Part shown: positions 26,901 to 39,072 of the stretch, piece by piece | How positions within the stretch are numbered: the first letter of the stretch is position 1 | How the letters are laid out: every line of letters starts with the position of its first letter | Source: Dirofilaria immitis | Taxonomy: Eukaryota > Nematoda > Chromadorea > Rhabditida > Onchocercidae | Reading direction: 5' to 3' | Length of the DNA stretch: 64,000 bases | Assembly: GCA_024305405.1 (NCBI GenBank) | Contig: JAKNDB010000108.1 | Location: forward strand, 760,001 to 824,000 | Notes under the pieces: model-generated | Databases searched by the model: none | Seen by the model: the letters and a program-made list of their open reading frames with translations, nothing else | What the model was told of the DNA's origin: nothing | Translations under genes and position numbers: made by a program

Positions 26901-29754
26901 TCACGAAATCGTTTCGCAGGGAATTTAGAAAAATTCGCGATTTCATTGCCCGCCAAACTGACTCTGATTCTATAATAGGGGTAAAAATAAGAAGGAAAAA
27001 ATCTAAATTTTAACTACTGAATTGGACAAGAACAACCTAACTTTTGATAAGCATTGACATAAGTCGTATAAAAAGCATCCAATCGCTATACTGATCACCG
27101 GTATTGTTGCTACAACAAGAAAATAGGAAGTCCTTCCAGACTTTTCCATTCGTTGGATAGAAGTCTAACTCCTAGAAAAGCAATTCTCATAATTTACTGA
27201 ATTTTTATAGAGTTATAGACTTGAAAAATGAGTTAAAAAAAAGGTAAACTGTTTTTTCATGTGCACATCCATTACATTACTTACCCTATCAGGAGGTTCC
27301 ATAATGTTCGAACATAAGTATGTGAAAAAATGTTGCAAAATGGATTCTGTTCCTAGAAGACTATCACCTTGACGTTTATCGAATAAAAATATAGTTTCCT
27401 GAAGAATTAAAACTTGAAAAACTGAAAGCTATTAGAGCTTTAAATTAAATAAATCCTATCCAAGCTTCAAAACTTTTAGTTATTTTTCTTTCTCAACCTG
27501 CTTCAGCTTTGAGTGTATGTTTTTTATTAAAAATAAGATATCACCTTAAAATATATTTTTTTCTGATACTTTTGAAGCAATTTGTTGCAAGCATTCTATG
27601 TAATTGCTGGAAGCTTTGCCTATAATTGATCAAAAATAACTGATGAAGTGATAAAAATATAATTGTCACTTAATCATTTTATCAAAATTCTTCACCTGAT
27701 ACGATACAAACATTTTCAAAACCAGTGTCAAGTTCACAAATTATTTCTAGAAACGTTTCTGCTGAAACTGTACCACCAACATCACATAAATCCAAGAACA
27801 TATCTAAATTTATTATTTTCCAATCATAGTAATAAGACGCATTGGATTTTGAAAAATTTTATGAATAACTGTTCTCAAAATGAAAAACTGTTCTATGGCA
27901 CTTAAAAAGTTATTTTAAGTCCAATAACTGTTAAAATCTAGGAATCAAAATGATTTCTAGGAATCAAAATGATTTTATCTTAAGATATACCACTTGAAGG
28001 ACTTTCAGGTGGATAATAATGGATATCACCGGTGCATAAACCTAGCAGTTTGACCATGTTTGACCAAAACATTTGTCCACTGAATACATAAAGTTGATGC
28101 CATGCTGCTGTAACGCATCGGCAAATATAAGGTCGATCCTGAAAATCAGTTGTTTTAGATATAAACCTTCTTCACATTTAGCACAGTTGACTCCTATAAA
28201 TTAAGAGCGATTTAAAAATTGCGAACTATAGACCATGGACAAGGACACAAGATAAAAAAAAAAAGAATTGCGTTTACTTCTAATCTCTTATTATCCCATC
28301 AAAAACTCATATTCATAAATTCAAATTTACTGACTGTACGTGATGCACTTAGCAGTAATCCGTATGATACAAGCATTGATAGCTGTTCCGTTGATGACGA
28401 TGCGTCACCCATTGGATAAAACTTTTCGAAACCACTGAATCCTGTATAGTAATATATCAAAATTAACAGCTTTATTTGATTTTATTTGAAGTAAAATTTT
28501 ATTGTACTAAAGAAAAAATCACTAATACTGATTTGCTTTTTTTGAAGATAACGTAAACATGTAAATGTATGATAAAATCTCATCATAAACTAATGAGTCT
28601 TGAAGAAACTTATCCATTTGTCCAAAGATTTTATAGATTTGAAAAAAATCACAATCATTTCTGCAAAACGACTCACTTTTGAAAAAACTTGAAATACGGA
28701 TGGCTTTCATCCAGATAATCAACAGGGCATGGAAAATATAATTCTGCAATATAAAGTCGACTTTCATTTTTCAGTGCGAAAATCACTGAGATGTTTTTCT
28801 TGAATTCTATCGACAACAAATGAACATAACTAAATCTCTCTAAATTTTTGATACCTATATCGGTTTTACATCTGTTTGACGATTACCAATAAACAAAGTA
28901 GATGAAATTTCAAGTTGAGAAAATTTAGATCATAACAAATGATGAGTTGTTTACTTTACCGTTTCAACATTTCGCGCTGTAAATAAACCATCGCTGGCAA
29001 TGTAATGATTCAGTGAGCCCGCTTGAACAAGAAAAAATTTAAATTCTCGAACAATTCTATTAAGCGTTTCTACATCACCATCCAATTCCAAGTTCTAAAT
29101 TTTCAAACTATTAAGTCCTAAACTGATCTTAGTCACTTTTGTTGCAATGTGGTATGGAAGATAAATGTCATATAATTTCATTCACTTGTGCAAAAGCGAC
29201 TAAATAACTGAGTGAACGATCCAGATCAACGATGGCTATTTCGGTAGTGTCACATGCGATTTGGTGATATATGAACCGAAGGCACCGAAATACTGTTTTG
29301 ATACCGCTATCTGTATACAGCTAAAGAAATTGTATTATTCAGTAAATTTATTTCATTAAAACTAATCTGAATGTGAGTGAAGAGTAAATGAAGTTAAATC
29401 TTTGAGGAAGAAAATATTGCAAATATTTTAAAACAGATATGTAAATTGAAATTTTAAATTTCAAAATTTCATTTTACTTTTCAATTTTCGAGAAAATAAC
29501 ATATTTTTACAACAGTTATCAAAATGATTACAATTATAATTATAATTGATTGATAAAAATACTGAAAAAAACCATATTCGCGTTGAAGCTGAAGGTAGAA
29601 AGTTTCAAAAAGATGGTAATGAATATTGCACGGATGGCAAAGTATAATCATCGATGATACGTTCTGGACATCTATTTTGACATACCCAGTCAACAGGTAA
29701 CCATTCTGGTAAATCTCTTGCCGATTCGAATAAATCTTTTTGCGTTTCGTTCAT
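23919..29754 (-). CDS. Large multi-exon gene, conserved-looking helical protein of unknown family
   Basis: Exons read on the minus strand, in order: 29754-29686, 29320-29186, 29094-28960, 28743-28677, 28660-28559, 28441-28340, 28138-27991, 27803-27696, 27398-27285, 27171-27042, 26957-26839, 26669-26505, 26275-26229, 26008-25841, 25498-25420, 24706-24478, 24110-23919, with one or two uncertain exons around 26100-26160 and 25260-25420. Each has an AG acceptor and GT donor and an open frame. The protein starts MNETQKDLFESARDLPEWLP and ends KGIFTKMLKENHN. It is rich in leucine, long amphipathic helices and W/F residues, without signal peptide or zinc-finger motifs. This is the look of a HEAT/ARM-type scaffold or transport receptor, but no motif fixes the family, so no function is assigned. 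The ATG lies immediately after a CTTTAG acceptor, so either it is SL trans-spliced there or a tiny upstream exon (30236-30216, encoding MSAIALQ in phase 0) precedes it. Several exon phases do not join, as in the neighbouring genes. Confidence 0.75.
27919..27977. repeat. 20-bp tandem repeat, two copies
   Basis: CTAGGAATCAAAATGATTT occurs twice in a row inside an intron of the minus-strand gene. Confidence 0.85.
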
Positions 29755-30739
29755 CTAAAGATCATCTAATTGCAATAATATATTAATATGACCTAGAAAT
29801 AAGAAATTGATGTGCGTATACATTTATGCCAAAATTTCAGGCTAAAATTCATTGAAGATCCAGAAAAAATGAAAAAGATAAAATGCATTATAAAGCTATA
29901 AATCTGCTAATACAATTTTCTGAATTTTCCTTTTTTTTTCGAACTATTCCATTTGTTGATCGTTTAATTTAATTCAAATTTAATATATTAAATCTCAATT
30001 TCCATTTACACGATTCCAAAATTATTTAAGCTGATAAATGATAGATAGATAGATGAATCATTTTACGAAACATTAATCTTCTTCCTTTTTTAAACTAAAG
30101 AAACAACTTATCCCACTGCAATTTAAAATTATATCACCTATTCCATTTAAGAAATCATTTAATCAAATTTGAATTTGCCGCAGAAAGCGTTGCGTCATAT
30201 GATTTTAATTGTAACTTGCAGCGCTATTGCCGACATGGTGAGGTCAGCATTGTTGTTTATTTTCGTAGGTTTTTTCGTTTTTATAATGTTCATCAATTTC
30301 TTCTTCAATTTTATATTTAATTTTACATTTGCAAAATATTTTATTTAATTATATGAAATTACAAGTGGAAGTATTCGTAAATATTTCAGGATATTCTAGA
30401 TAATAATTAAAAATAATAATAGGGAAAGATAATTTGCAGAATATCCAGTATCTTCTGAGAAAGGATCATATTTATCGAATATTTCGGGATTAAATTTTTT
30501 CATATGCTTGCAATTATGTGTCTTTTTATTCGTGGTTACTATGGAAATTCGAAAAGTTTAGCTAAATAGTTGATTGATTAGCTGAATTGTACAATTTTTC
30601 TTTGTTTACATCGACATTTCTTATCTGTTCGGTGAAAAGTTCATTTCATCAAATTTCAGCTAAAGTTATTTCTACGCACATATACACACACACACATACA
30701 CACACATACACATACACACACATACACACACACACACAT

Positions 30740-30779
<40 letters not shown>

Positions 30780-31172
30780 ACATACAAATCCACAAACACT
30801 TACATACACATTTACACATACACATAGTTTACAGATACGTTCGTGCATAAAACGATCCCAAAGTTATTATGTTCATTGACCTATGTAATAGATCTTTAAT
30901 GTGACTATCATAATAGTTACTTTAATTGTGGTTCGATCATAGATCATGCTGATTGTAGGACATTATATTGAGAACTCTCCTAATTCTCGTTATTGAACCA
31001 TGAACTTTGATAGTTTTGTTGCATTGTATTGAAAAATTTTTCTTTATTCGTGCATGTAATCATGCTTTATGCTTATTTACTTATACAAAACAAATTGTAA
31101 TAGGAGTTTATACTTTTAAAGTATACATTATATAACAGTCTGAAACCAGAAGAATAGGTAGGATTGTTTTAG
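29755..31172. other. Divergent intergenic region between the minus-strand gene and the hAT-derived gene
   Basis: This 1.4 kb lies between the start of the minus-strand gene and the first recognised exon of the plus-strand gene, so it probably holds promoters for both. A short GC-richer patch at about 30175-30265 contains an ATG with a following GT donor on each strand and could be a first exon of either gene. A (CA)n microsatellite is at 30677-30823. Confidence 0.45.
30677..30823. repeat. (CA)n microsatellite, interrupted
   Basis: About 145 bp of CA/CATA units with TA interruptions. The apparent open frame of Thr-His repeats across it is a by-product of the microsatellite. Confidence 0.95.
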
Positions 31173-34100
31173 GACTCACGTTGGCTACTCAAGAGCAGTT
31201 GTTAACAGCAACCCGTACTCGCCATCCGGCGCTACGGAAGACCGCAGCTATCAATGATGAAACAATAGACGACGAGAATACAACTAACGAAACACATAGT
31301 TGGGGCAGTAATAACGGTACTAACGGTCTCAGTTCATTCGCTTTAATTAAACGTTGTAATCAACCAACGGCAACAATTGTATGCACCAAAAGCGAACCGC
31401 TTTCCGGCGAAGATATCAGTGGTATTACTGCTGCACATCATCACCGGAATACTTTACCAGTCCATGCACATTCGGTTCCACCGATGCGTTTATCCAGGCT
31501 TCATGATATTTCTGCGATGAATACGGTTATATTTTTGAATTTTTGTCTTAAATATGCTATCAGTTCAAAACAGTTTATTTCAAAATTTACAGTACAATGT
31601 ATACATTTTGAAGCGAAAAATTCCAGTTGATCCAGTGCTTTGTTCAGTGGTAGTCCTTTCCTCAAGATCATCCTTATTTTGAGTCTTCCGGAATCCAAAT
31701 CTACATAGTACAGTTTCTAACCCGTTTCTTTTGCATGTTTTCAATTAGAAAATGTGTACAATAACTATCATATCACATCACTAAAATTTAAGGTTCGCAG
31801 TTATGATGGAAATTTCACGGACGAAACAAATGGCTTGTTATCTGATACCCAAAATGTGATCAAGCACCAGGTCAGCTTTCGTTGAGAATGTCATTTTAGC
31901 GTAATTTGTGAGCTTCACATGAATTAAATGTACACAGAACTAATCAGGTGTTTCATTCAACGATTTTTAGGTTCCAAATGACCCATCTGGTCTGAGCACA
32001 GCTTATTGTCGTGATACTGGTGTCACATTGCCTTTGAATAGTCATCTCATGCCACCAAAATCCGTTATACAAGATGACATACGTATGAAGTTGGGAAGAT
32101 TTGAACTAGTCAAAAGAAAGGTAGATCAGAAGTGTGGAATTTGTTTGGACAGGTTCGCTGTTTAAAACACCTTGTTAAAAATTTCTTCTATATAATTTCT
32201 TTTGACATTTCTTTGTTATGGGAGGATGGCAATAACAAAGCGGTGTTAATGCACAGGCAGAATATATGTTTCAGAAGATTTGAGCAGAAAGGTATTATCA
32301 AATGTTAATTAGTAAAGGCCAGAAGTCTTTATGGTTGACATTGTAAAGCATTTTTGAAAGTGATACTAGATCGTTTTCAATGTACAGCTATCTGATCACT
32401 AGAGTACTTTAAAACTAATAATCATATATTTTTATCAGTAGAAAACTCACATTCTTTTAATTTAACAGTTACTAATTCAGAGCTTGTCTGATTTTTGTAA
32501 AGTTTCGTATTTGCGAAAATCTATTTTGTTCATTTTTCAGGTGCTTGACACGATTACTGGAGCTCGTCTACCTTATGTGGCTTGTTATGCGTGCAAAGTG
32601 CTTTATACAGATACGGGGGTGGGACGGGAAATATGACTCGCCACAGATGTCCGATAGGCAGTAGCTATAAAGATGGCAATATAAAGTAACGTAAATTGTT
32701 GATCCACAAGAAAATTTGTTGTAACGATCTGGACCGTACAGATATGGGGTGGAGTGGGGAAGAAGGATGTTTTTTTTTCCGACGAAGTTTGATTTTGAAA
32801 TTGCTTAAATTTCATCGACATTTCGAGGTATTTCCCATTTTGTGGATATTTTATTGGTTTCTTTTGTAGTGCCTCAACAGAAACTACGAATGACACTTCC
32901 GGTCAGCAATCTTTTGAAACCCTTACATCAGGATATGTTAGCCAGTTGTCTCCTGATACATCTGCTGCATACAGAAGGGTAATATATGTTCTCTTAAATG
33001 TTTTAATTTTTATTCCAATAGTTTATATTTGAAGCTACCAGAGATCAACATAGTAATTAGACACATTGGAATGAACAATTCATGCTTCTTCAGTTAGTCA
33101 TAAATTCCATGTCACACATTTTTTAGTTTATATCTAGTGTGCTAAATATATGATTGGGTGAGAATATGACATATGTATAACAACAGATTAGCACTAAGTG
33201 ATAGATCCAGGAAAGAAATAATTCAATCAACAAATTTGTCCTAAAGATTTAAGAAAACAATTCAATCCTAAACCGCATAACTTCTAAAGACTAACAAAAA
33301 TTTCTTTCTATTTATTAGATAAAAAATGTTATTTTCCTGGATATAATATGTTTTGGAAATCCTTTCAGGAATCTCCCGCTCCACCTCCAACTTCACATGC
33401 AAGTCTTACGGCACAGTCGTCATTTGAGACGTCGTTTAGTGATTATGATCGCCGAATATTTTGCAGCGCAATTATGAGATGTTGTGCTATTGATTTACTT
33501 CCACCTGCGATTTTCCAGGTCACTTTTGGATTTTTGATTTTAACTTTCCTAAATTTTCGCATACAGTCAATTTCCATTGAATATGATGGAGGAGGAATGA
33601 AATATTAATGTGAAAGGATATGTTATTTAAAAAAATTGTGTCAGGATCTGTTAGGACTTACCTATATTCCAGAATCGATCAGACGCAACTCTAGTTTTTT
33701 GTGAATTTTTCTGTGTTCACTGTTTAGCAATTAATATTGATAGTCATTTGAAATTTTTTAGGGGATGGAATGCACGGTGTTATCGAAACGGCCATATCGA
33801 TTGGACGACGTTGTCGCTGTCCCGATCGTCAGGCAATTTCAACACTTATTCCTGAAACTTCTACTCTGAATCAGGTTAGCAACTTTTTCTAATTATCGTG
33901 ATTTTTAAAGCTAATTTTTACTGGTTAGTGCGTTTGATATCACTTCCTTGCTTGTTTACTGTTTAATATCCTAAAAATGTTTTGCGATCGATATTTTGAC
34001 AGGTTATTGAAGCTAACACAGCTATGGTCCTATCAGAATTGACTGCAGAAGTAGGACAAATCGCCCGTACATCCGGCTTCTCTTTTTCCGTAGAGCGCGT

Positions 34101-36985
34101 TGCAAACGAAGATGATATTGCTGTTATTTCTGCTAATTATATCACAGCAGAATGGAAATATAAGCATCGAGTTGTGAAGTAAGTTTTATTTATATTTCTT
34201 ATGACATTTTTCTTCGATAATTCTTAATTTTCCCATAATTTGAATGGCGAAGGACTTTGATTTTGAGTGAGCATTAATTGGTATGTGTTATTTCGCCTGT
34301 GAATTTGCCAATAATCAAACCATATTTTCATTTCAGCGTTGATACATTAGAGAAATTGAAAACGGGATTAGGAACGATGATTCGAGAAGCGGGTGAATCC
34401 AAAAGACTGTTATGTGTTACGGAAAACGTTCCGAGTTGTAGTGGACAAGCCCATCTTTACTGCATATGTTATACATTAAATAATGTAACTCTTTATATAT
34501 TTCTAGTCATCCTAAGTAATTCAGCTCTTATAATACCTAAATCTATTATACTATCTTGAAGTATGCATTTGAACATATAAATAAGATATTTGCAGTCTTA
34601 AGTTTTTCAACATCTTTTATCAGTATTAGTCGTGCATAAGTTCCGAATAATCAGACGAATTTTTTGTATTTAATAATCCGTATGATTGCAGCTCATTCAC
34701 GAAATTTTCGGAGATTTATGCGATCAGAAGCACAACGTGTTTGCCACTTTTACAGAGTGTCAAAAATAGTTGGTAATCTTTTTATTGCTTATTTGGATTC
34801 ATTCATCTTTTTGTCGTTTGCTTATTATTTACATATAATTTCTTTTTTTAGCGGCGATAGAAAAACTTGGCTTAGACCGTTGGGTTGATCCTCCAGTTGA
34901 AAAAAGGGCTGGACGACTTGATTATTTATTTTACGGTTACGAAATGTTAAAATATGTTAAAGATAGCATCCAACATTTGTCCTTTTCACAGTATCCAGGT
35001 ATTCCTTGTTTAGTAATCATTGTTTACACTTCCTTCCATCTTATATATCATTTTATACCAGAGAATGTCTCACATATCGTTACTGTGTGTTGTCGCGATT
35101 TAAGAATTTGAATTCTCATTTGGAGGATTTGAATTCTATACCAGCTCTATACGCAATTTTGTTTACCGTTTGAATAATGCATAAGCGTACTGCTGAATAC
35201 TTATTGTTGAAAATATTTACTGTTGTATTGGAATTGAATTTTCCTTAAGCTGTATTGATAACGATGACATTTTTCATTATTGAAATTTGTTAGCGTTAAG
35301 TCGCTGATTATTAGTGATAATTACTTAACAACTATACAGATATTATGGCGCTGGTACGATCAATTGATTGGTCGGTTGCTGATGAAATTCGAAAATATTT
35401 GGAACCATTCCATATTATGGCATCGATTTTTAACAATAAGTCAGCAGTATCCTTTCATATGGTAATATAATATTCTCTTCTCAATTCCAAAATTTAATTT
35501 ATCGGTCATATTAGCAGCAGGTAATATATTTGAATACATTTCATATGCTTGCTTATATAGAGTTTTCGTTGTCAGGTTCAACCAGAATGGTTCGCATTAA
35601 TCCATGAGTTCTCATCGGATGACGAGGATGGCGTGAGCAGTAATGATACATCAGCCTGGATATGCGCTCTAAGAAGGAAAACAGAAAATGTATTACGAAG
35701 TGCCACTGAATCAGTTATTATGCCAGAACATCGCATGGCAACTGTTTTGAATCCTCGTCTTAAACATCTTCCAGTTATTTGCTCGGATGAAGAAAGGTTT
35801 TTTTCCTTTCATTTTCCAAAATAAGGTGTTGAAATGATACTTGTGAGAAATTTTGGCAATGAACCAAATTGTTATATTTACTTTCACACTTATGGTGGCC
35901 GTTTTAAATTAAAAAGAAAAAATCATGCGAAAATTGGATTTCTAGGTCAGAAACTTATTCAAGAATACGGAAATTAATCGGAACAGCAGAAGTGAAGAAT
36001 CTAAAAAGCGAAGAGCATTTGTCTGGTAAAGTTTGCAGTTTAGAATTTCTTCTATTCTACGAAGAATAAAAAATGTTATATCTTCCTCTGCTTCAAAAAT
36101 GTTTGAAAAGCTATATCTTGCTAATTCGTTTTGCTGATACTGAGCTGGGTTTAAATTTAACTTTTAGAGATATATTGCAGCTTTGGTCTGCTGTTGGTCA
36201 GGCACAATTTTATCATTGTGGGCTTGGTTTCTTTTTCCCATCCCAGCTGCTTGTGTGGTCTATTGACTCGTACCATTAAAAAAATTTAGGTACAAATGAT
36301 GGAGAACCACCAAAGAAGCGAATATCATTTTTAAGTTCATTGGAAGACCATGCAATTATTGATGATGAACTGGAGTGTTATTTGCGTTCGCAATATCCAG
36401 CGTTGCAAACTAAGTTTGCTTTCGTTTGCTAATTCTTGTTGAAATTTACGCCTCCTTATTTACTTAGTTATTCAGCATTCAATTTGCCTATTTATTTTTT
36501 ATTCATTTATTCTATTATTTATGCATGTAAAGAAATGGAATTATGTCTGTAAAGTTATACAGCTGAAAAATTTATCAGATTTCAGTTTTGATTTTTTTTT
36601 CTATTCGAAATGATTGAATAATTATGGAAAATTTGTTTCTCATTTCCAAAATGTCATGTTAATTTGTTTTGTTGATACTGAAATGGGTTTAAATTCAACT
36701 TTTAGAGATGTGCTGCAGTTTTGGTCAACTGTTGGTCAAGCACAGTTTCCACATTTATCGTTGTTAGCTCGGTTTCTTCTTTCCATCCCAGCTGCTTGTG
36801 TGGTCCATAAAAGCCAAAATGTTTTGAGATTGACTCCAGAACACCTGTCAAGCTTGCTTTTGTTACGATCATCATATGCACAAACAATTTCCAGTGGACA
36901 AAGCAATCAGACAATCGACATAAATGTTTCTTCTGGTACTAGTGCATCTTTACCTAAAATTGTAAATACACCTAATATCGCCTGA
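31173..36985 (+). CDS. BED zinc-finger protein derived from a hAT-family transposase (likely domesticated)
   Basis: Exons read: 31173-31525, 31793-31870, 31971-32120, 32541-32685, 32870-32978, 33369-33518, 33762-33874, 34003-34178, 34337-34484, 34692-34772, 34852-34998, 35340-35461, 35576-35796, 35946-36025, 36290-36413, 36706-36985. The N-terminal third is Ser/Thr/Asn-rich and disordered. Exon 32541 carries a BED-type DNA-binding finger (VACYACKVLY, then GGTGNMTRHRC). Downstream, SAIMRCCAIDLLP and ISANYITAEWKYKHRVV match the start of the hAT RNase-H-like transposase domain, WSVADEIRKYLEPFHIMAS and MATVLNPRLKHLP its middle, and DELECYL plus PHLSLLARFLLSIPA with LTPEHLSSLLLLRS the C-terminal dimerisation region. 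The usual acidic catalytic positions are not recognisable. Sixteen exons and no visible terminal inverted repeats or target-site duplication argue against a mobile copy. Probable role, by inference: nuclear DNA-binding regulator. Frame breaks occur near 32621, 33761 and 34762. An upstream first exon with the ATG is likely but was not found. Confidence 0.85.
36120..36272 (+). pseudogene. Decayed duplicate of the last hAT-gene exon
   Basis: The stretch TTTTAGAGATATATTGCAGC and what follows resemble the true last exon and its acceptor at 36701-36830. Both encode DxLQxWSxVGQAQF and then contain CCATCCCAGCTGCTTGTGTGGTC. About 40 bp of preceding intron (GATACTGA, TGGGTTTAAATT) is also duplicated. 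The copy has lost about 20 bp in the LLARF region and runs into a stop soon after. It lies between exons 36025 and 36290, so if spliced in it would truncate the protein. Confidence 0.85.
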
Positions 36986-37050
36986 TCATTGTAATAAGGG
37001 TGGCAGCTGTTGATGAAAACTGAAACAACTGTAGCTTATACTTTTAACGA

Positions 37051-37056
37051 AATAAA
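37051..37056 (+). terminator. Candidate poly(A) signal AATAAA of the hAT-derived gene
   Basis: AATAAA lies 66 bases after the stop codon ending at 36985, a normal distance for a nematode 3' end. Confidence 0.6.
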
Positions 37057-37301
37057 ATTAAACGTGGAATGGTTTTGATAGAGGTAGTCACGAATTTGAC
37101 TCATTTTAGTTAAGTAAAGTGGTGCTAAGCGAGTTCGAATTACTTTTAATATGATTCATAGACTACATCAGTTTGCCATCTCTGAATTTAAAAAATATAA
37201 TAATCGTGCGATTGTATTTCATTTTAATTACTTAATTTCCATGTCGGACTTGATGGATTATGCGATCATAGTTTGAAACATTTTAAATTAACAATTCTTG
37301 T

Positions 37302-37445
37302 AGATTTCCTCATCATGTTTTCAACCTTAGTACCATTTCATAGATTTTATTATAGTTGCTTTTAAATTTATATAGGTTTCTTTATCATGTTTTCAACTTT
37401 AATACCATTTCATAGATTTTATCATAGCTTTTAACTTAGATATAG
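37302..37445. repeat. Two-copy 72-bp tandem repeat
   Basis: Copies at about 37302 and 37374 share TCATGTTTTCAAC, ACCATTTCATAGATTTTAT and a TATAG end. It is noncoding and lies downstream of the hAT-derived gene. Confidence 0.85.
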
Positions 37446-39072
37446 TTGAAGTAGGTAGGAATATTTGAAAGCTTATATGATGACGAAAAGCGATGTTTGA
37501 GTGGCAAAATCCGATATGATATCATTTCGAAATTTGTTGATGATTATCACTTTTATATCGTGACAAGCGTGTTTTTTAAAAGAAGTCGTGCAGATTCTCT
37601 GATTTTCTTATATTTCTGATAAAAAACTTCAGCATTTGATTAAGTTTCGAGTGTAAAAACTCAATGCTTCTGAAAGTTTTGGGCTTGTGAAAAAACGTTG
37701 AAGACAGATGATTTGGCGATTGAACTAAACAGAGGAATAACATTTTGAATCTTTTTAGAGATTCATATTTCTCTAGTCCGATTTGTGGTCATACTAGCAT
37801 TGCAATATATGTCACGATTTATGTTTATTCATTGCCTAATTGTTTAACAAATATTTTTATTTTTCTTTTCTCTTTTTTTTTAATGTAAAGTTTTGAATTA
37901 GTGTCATCATGCTACCCTGTATTTTGTCGTATTTTCAATTTGCTAAACACTTTGCCATATTTCGAAATTCTCGTTGTTTTCAGGTATTGAACGGTTTTTT
38001 TTCTTTATTTATCACTTACTGATGTAGAATTTTTGTTAATTTGCTGTGATAAGTGTTTTGTAAGATACATAGTATGTTAAAAGAACTCATGGATTCTTCG
38101 TTTGATTAGCAATCATTATTAGATATCCTGGTGAGTAATCCATATCATCCTGCCTATTTCATATTCATTTCTAACATGCTCTTTATACTTTGCCGTATTT
38201 TGATCTCACGTCTAACTTATGCGACTTTGTTTTCAATTTGCTATCCATAAAATGGTGGTTTTTGTCAAATGCCTTAGTTCTGTGATATTTGTTGTAATCG
38301 ATAGCCGATCTATTAATTTGGAGCTAGCGATACAGATGTACTATGGTATAATAACATTCAGATTTCATTAAAAGTATTTCAAATTAACTGCAATCAAGGT
38401 TTCCAAAGAAATAAAATCGACATCTTTTGGTTTATTTGACCTACACATTGATTATTTCGTGATATTTTCTGAAGAACCGCTGTTCAAGGTCACTAGTATC
38501 TAATGGGATTTGCTTTAAGGCGAAAGCTTTGTTTAGAATTTGAGTCACTAATTATTCGTTACCGAGAATACCTGGGTTCATTATATGATTCTAGACATCA
38601 AAACGAGTTACCAACTTTCGAAATTGCTGGTACTTACGCGTGTTAGAGATTTCATTGAAGATTAAGGGGCAGAAGAGTGCCGGATGAATTGCAGATGAAT
38701 CCTGTTCTGAAAAGCTTATATCCGTATATTATGTCACCGTGTTTGCGTAAATTTTCATTGTCTTGTGAGCATTTTGCAAAGGTAATCTTATTAAATTTTC
38801 TTTTTCTTTGAAATCTGCAACTTCGTTTAGTGAAGCATTCGTCGATTTTGTCATTTTTAGAAATTACGATTTATTTAATCTATTCAGGTAACAACTAGAA
38901 GTCTGATCTGTCGTTCTAGATTTGCAAAACTTTCGGAGAGATAATAAGTGATCTGGTGATGTGAATCACTTTGAAGCTTAATCCTAACTGTTGCGTTTCT
39001 TCAGAGAGTTAGGAAATATTATTATAACCGGTGTTATATTCTTTTTCGATACAGAATTTATCGAGCATTCAG

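Larger units (their letters stand above)
36986..39072. other. Intergenic region between the hAT-derived and ERI-like genes
   Basis: Two kilobases without a supported exon. It begins with the hAT-gene 3' UTR and contains a two-copy 72-bp repeat at 37302-37445. The final 200 bp may include a leader exon of the ERI-like gene, but none is clear. Confidence 0.5.

Noticed and set aside
30587..30850. Open frame encoding Thr/His repeats
   Set aside because: It is produced by the (CA)n microsatellite; no splice or homology evidence supports translation.
32121..32152. Second zinc-knuckle-like motif (CGIC) extending the hAT-gene exon past 32120
   Set aside because: The extension leaves a phase that breaks the BED-finger frame in the next exon, whereas ending at 32120 joins in frame.
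31173..36985. A currently mobile hAT transposon
   Set aside because: Sixteen exons, degraded catalytic motifs and no terminal inverted repeats noticed at either end.
37080..37150. tRNA-like GAGTTCGAATTAC T-loop
   Set aside because: No matching acceptor stem, D-arm or anticodon arm could be folded around it. No other tRNA-like sequence was found in the window.
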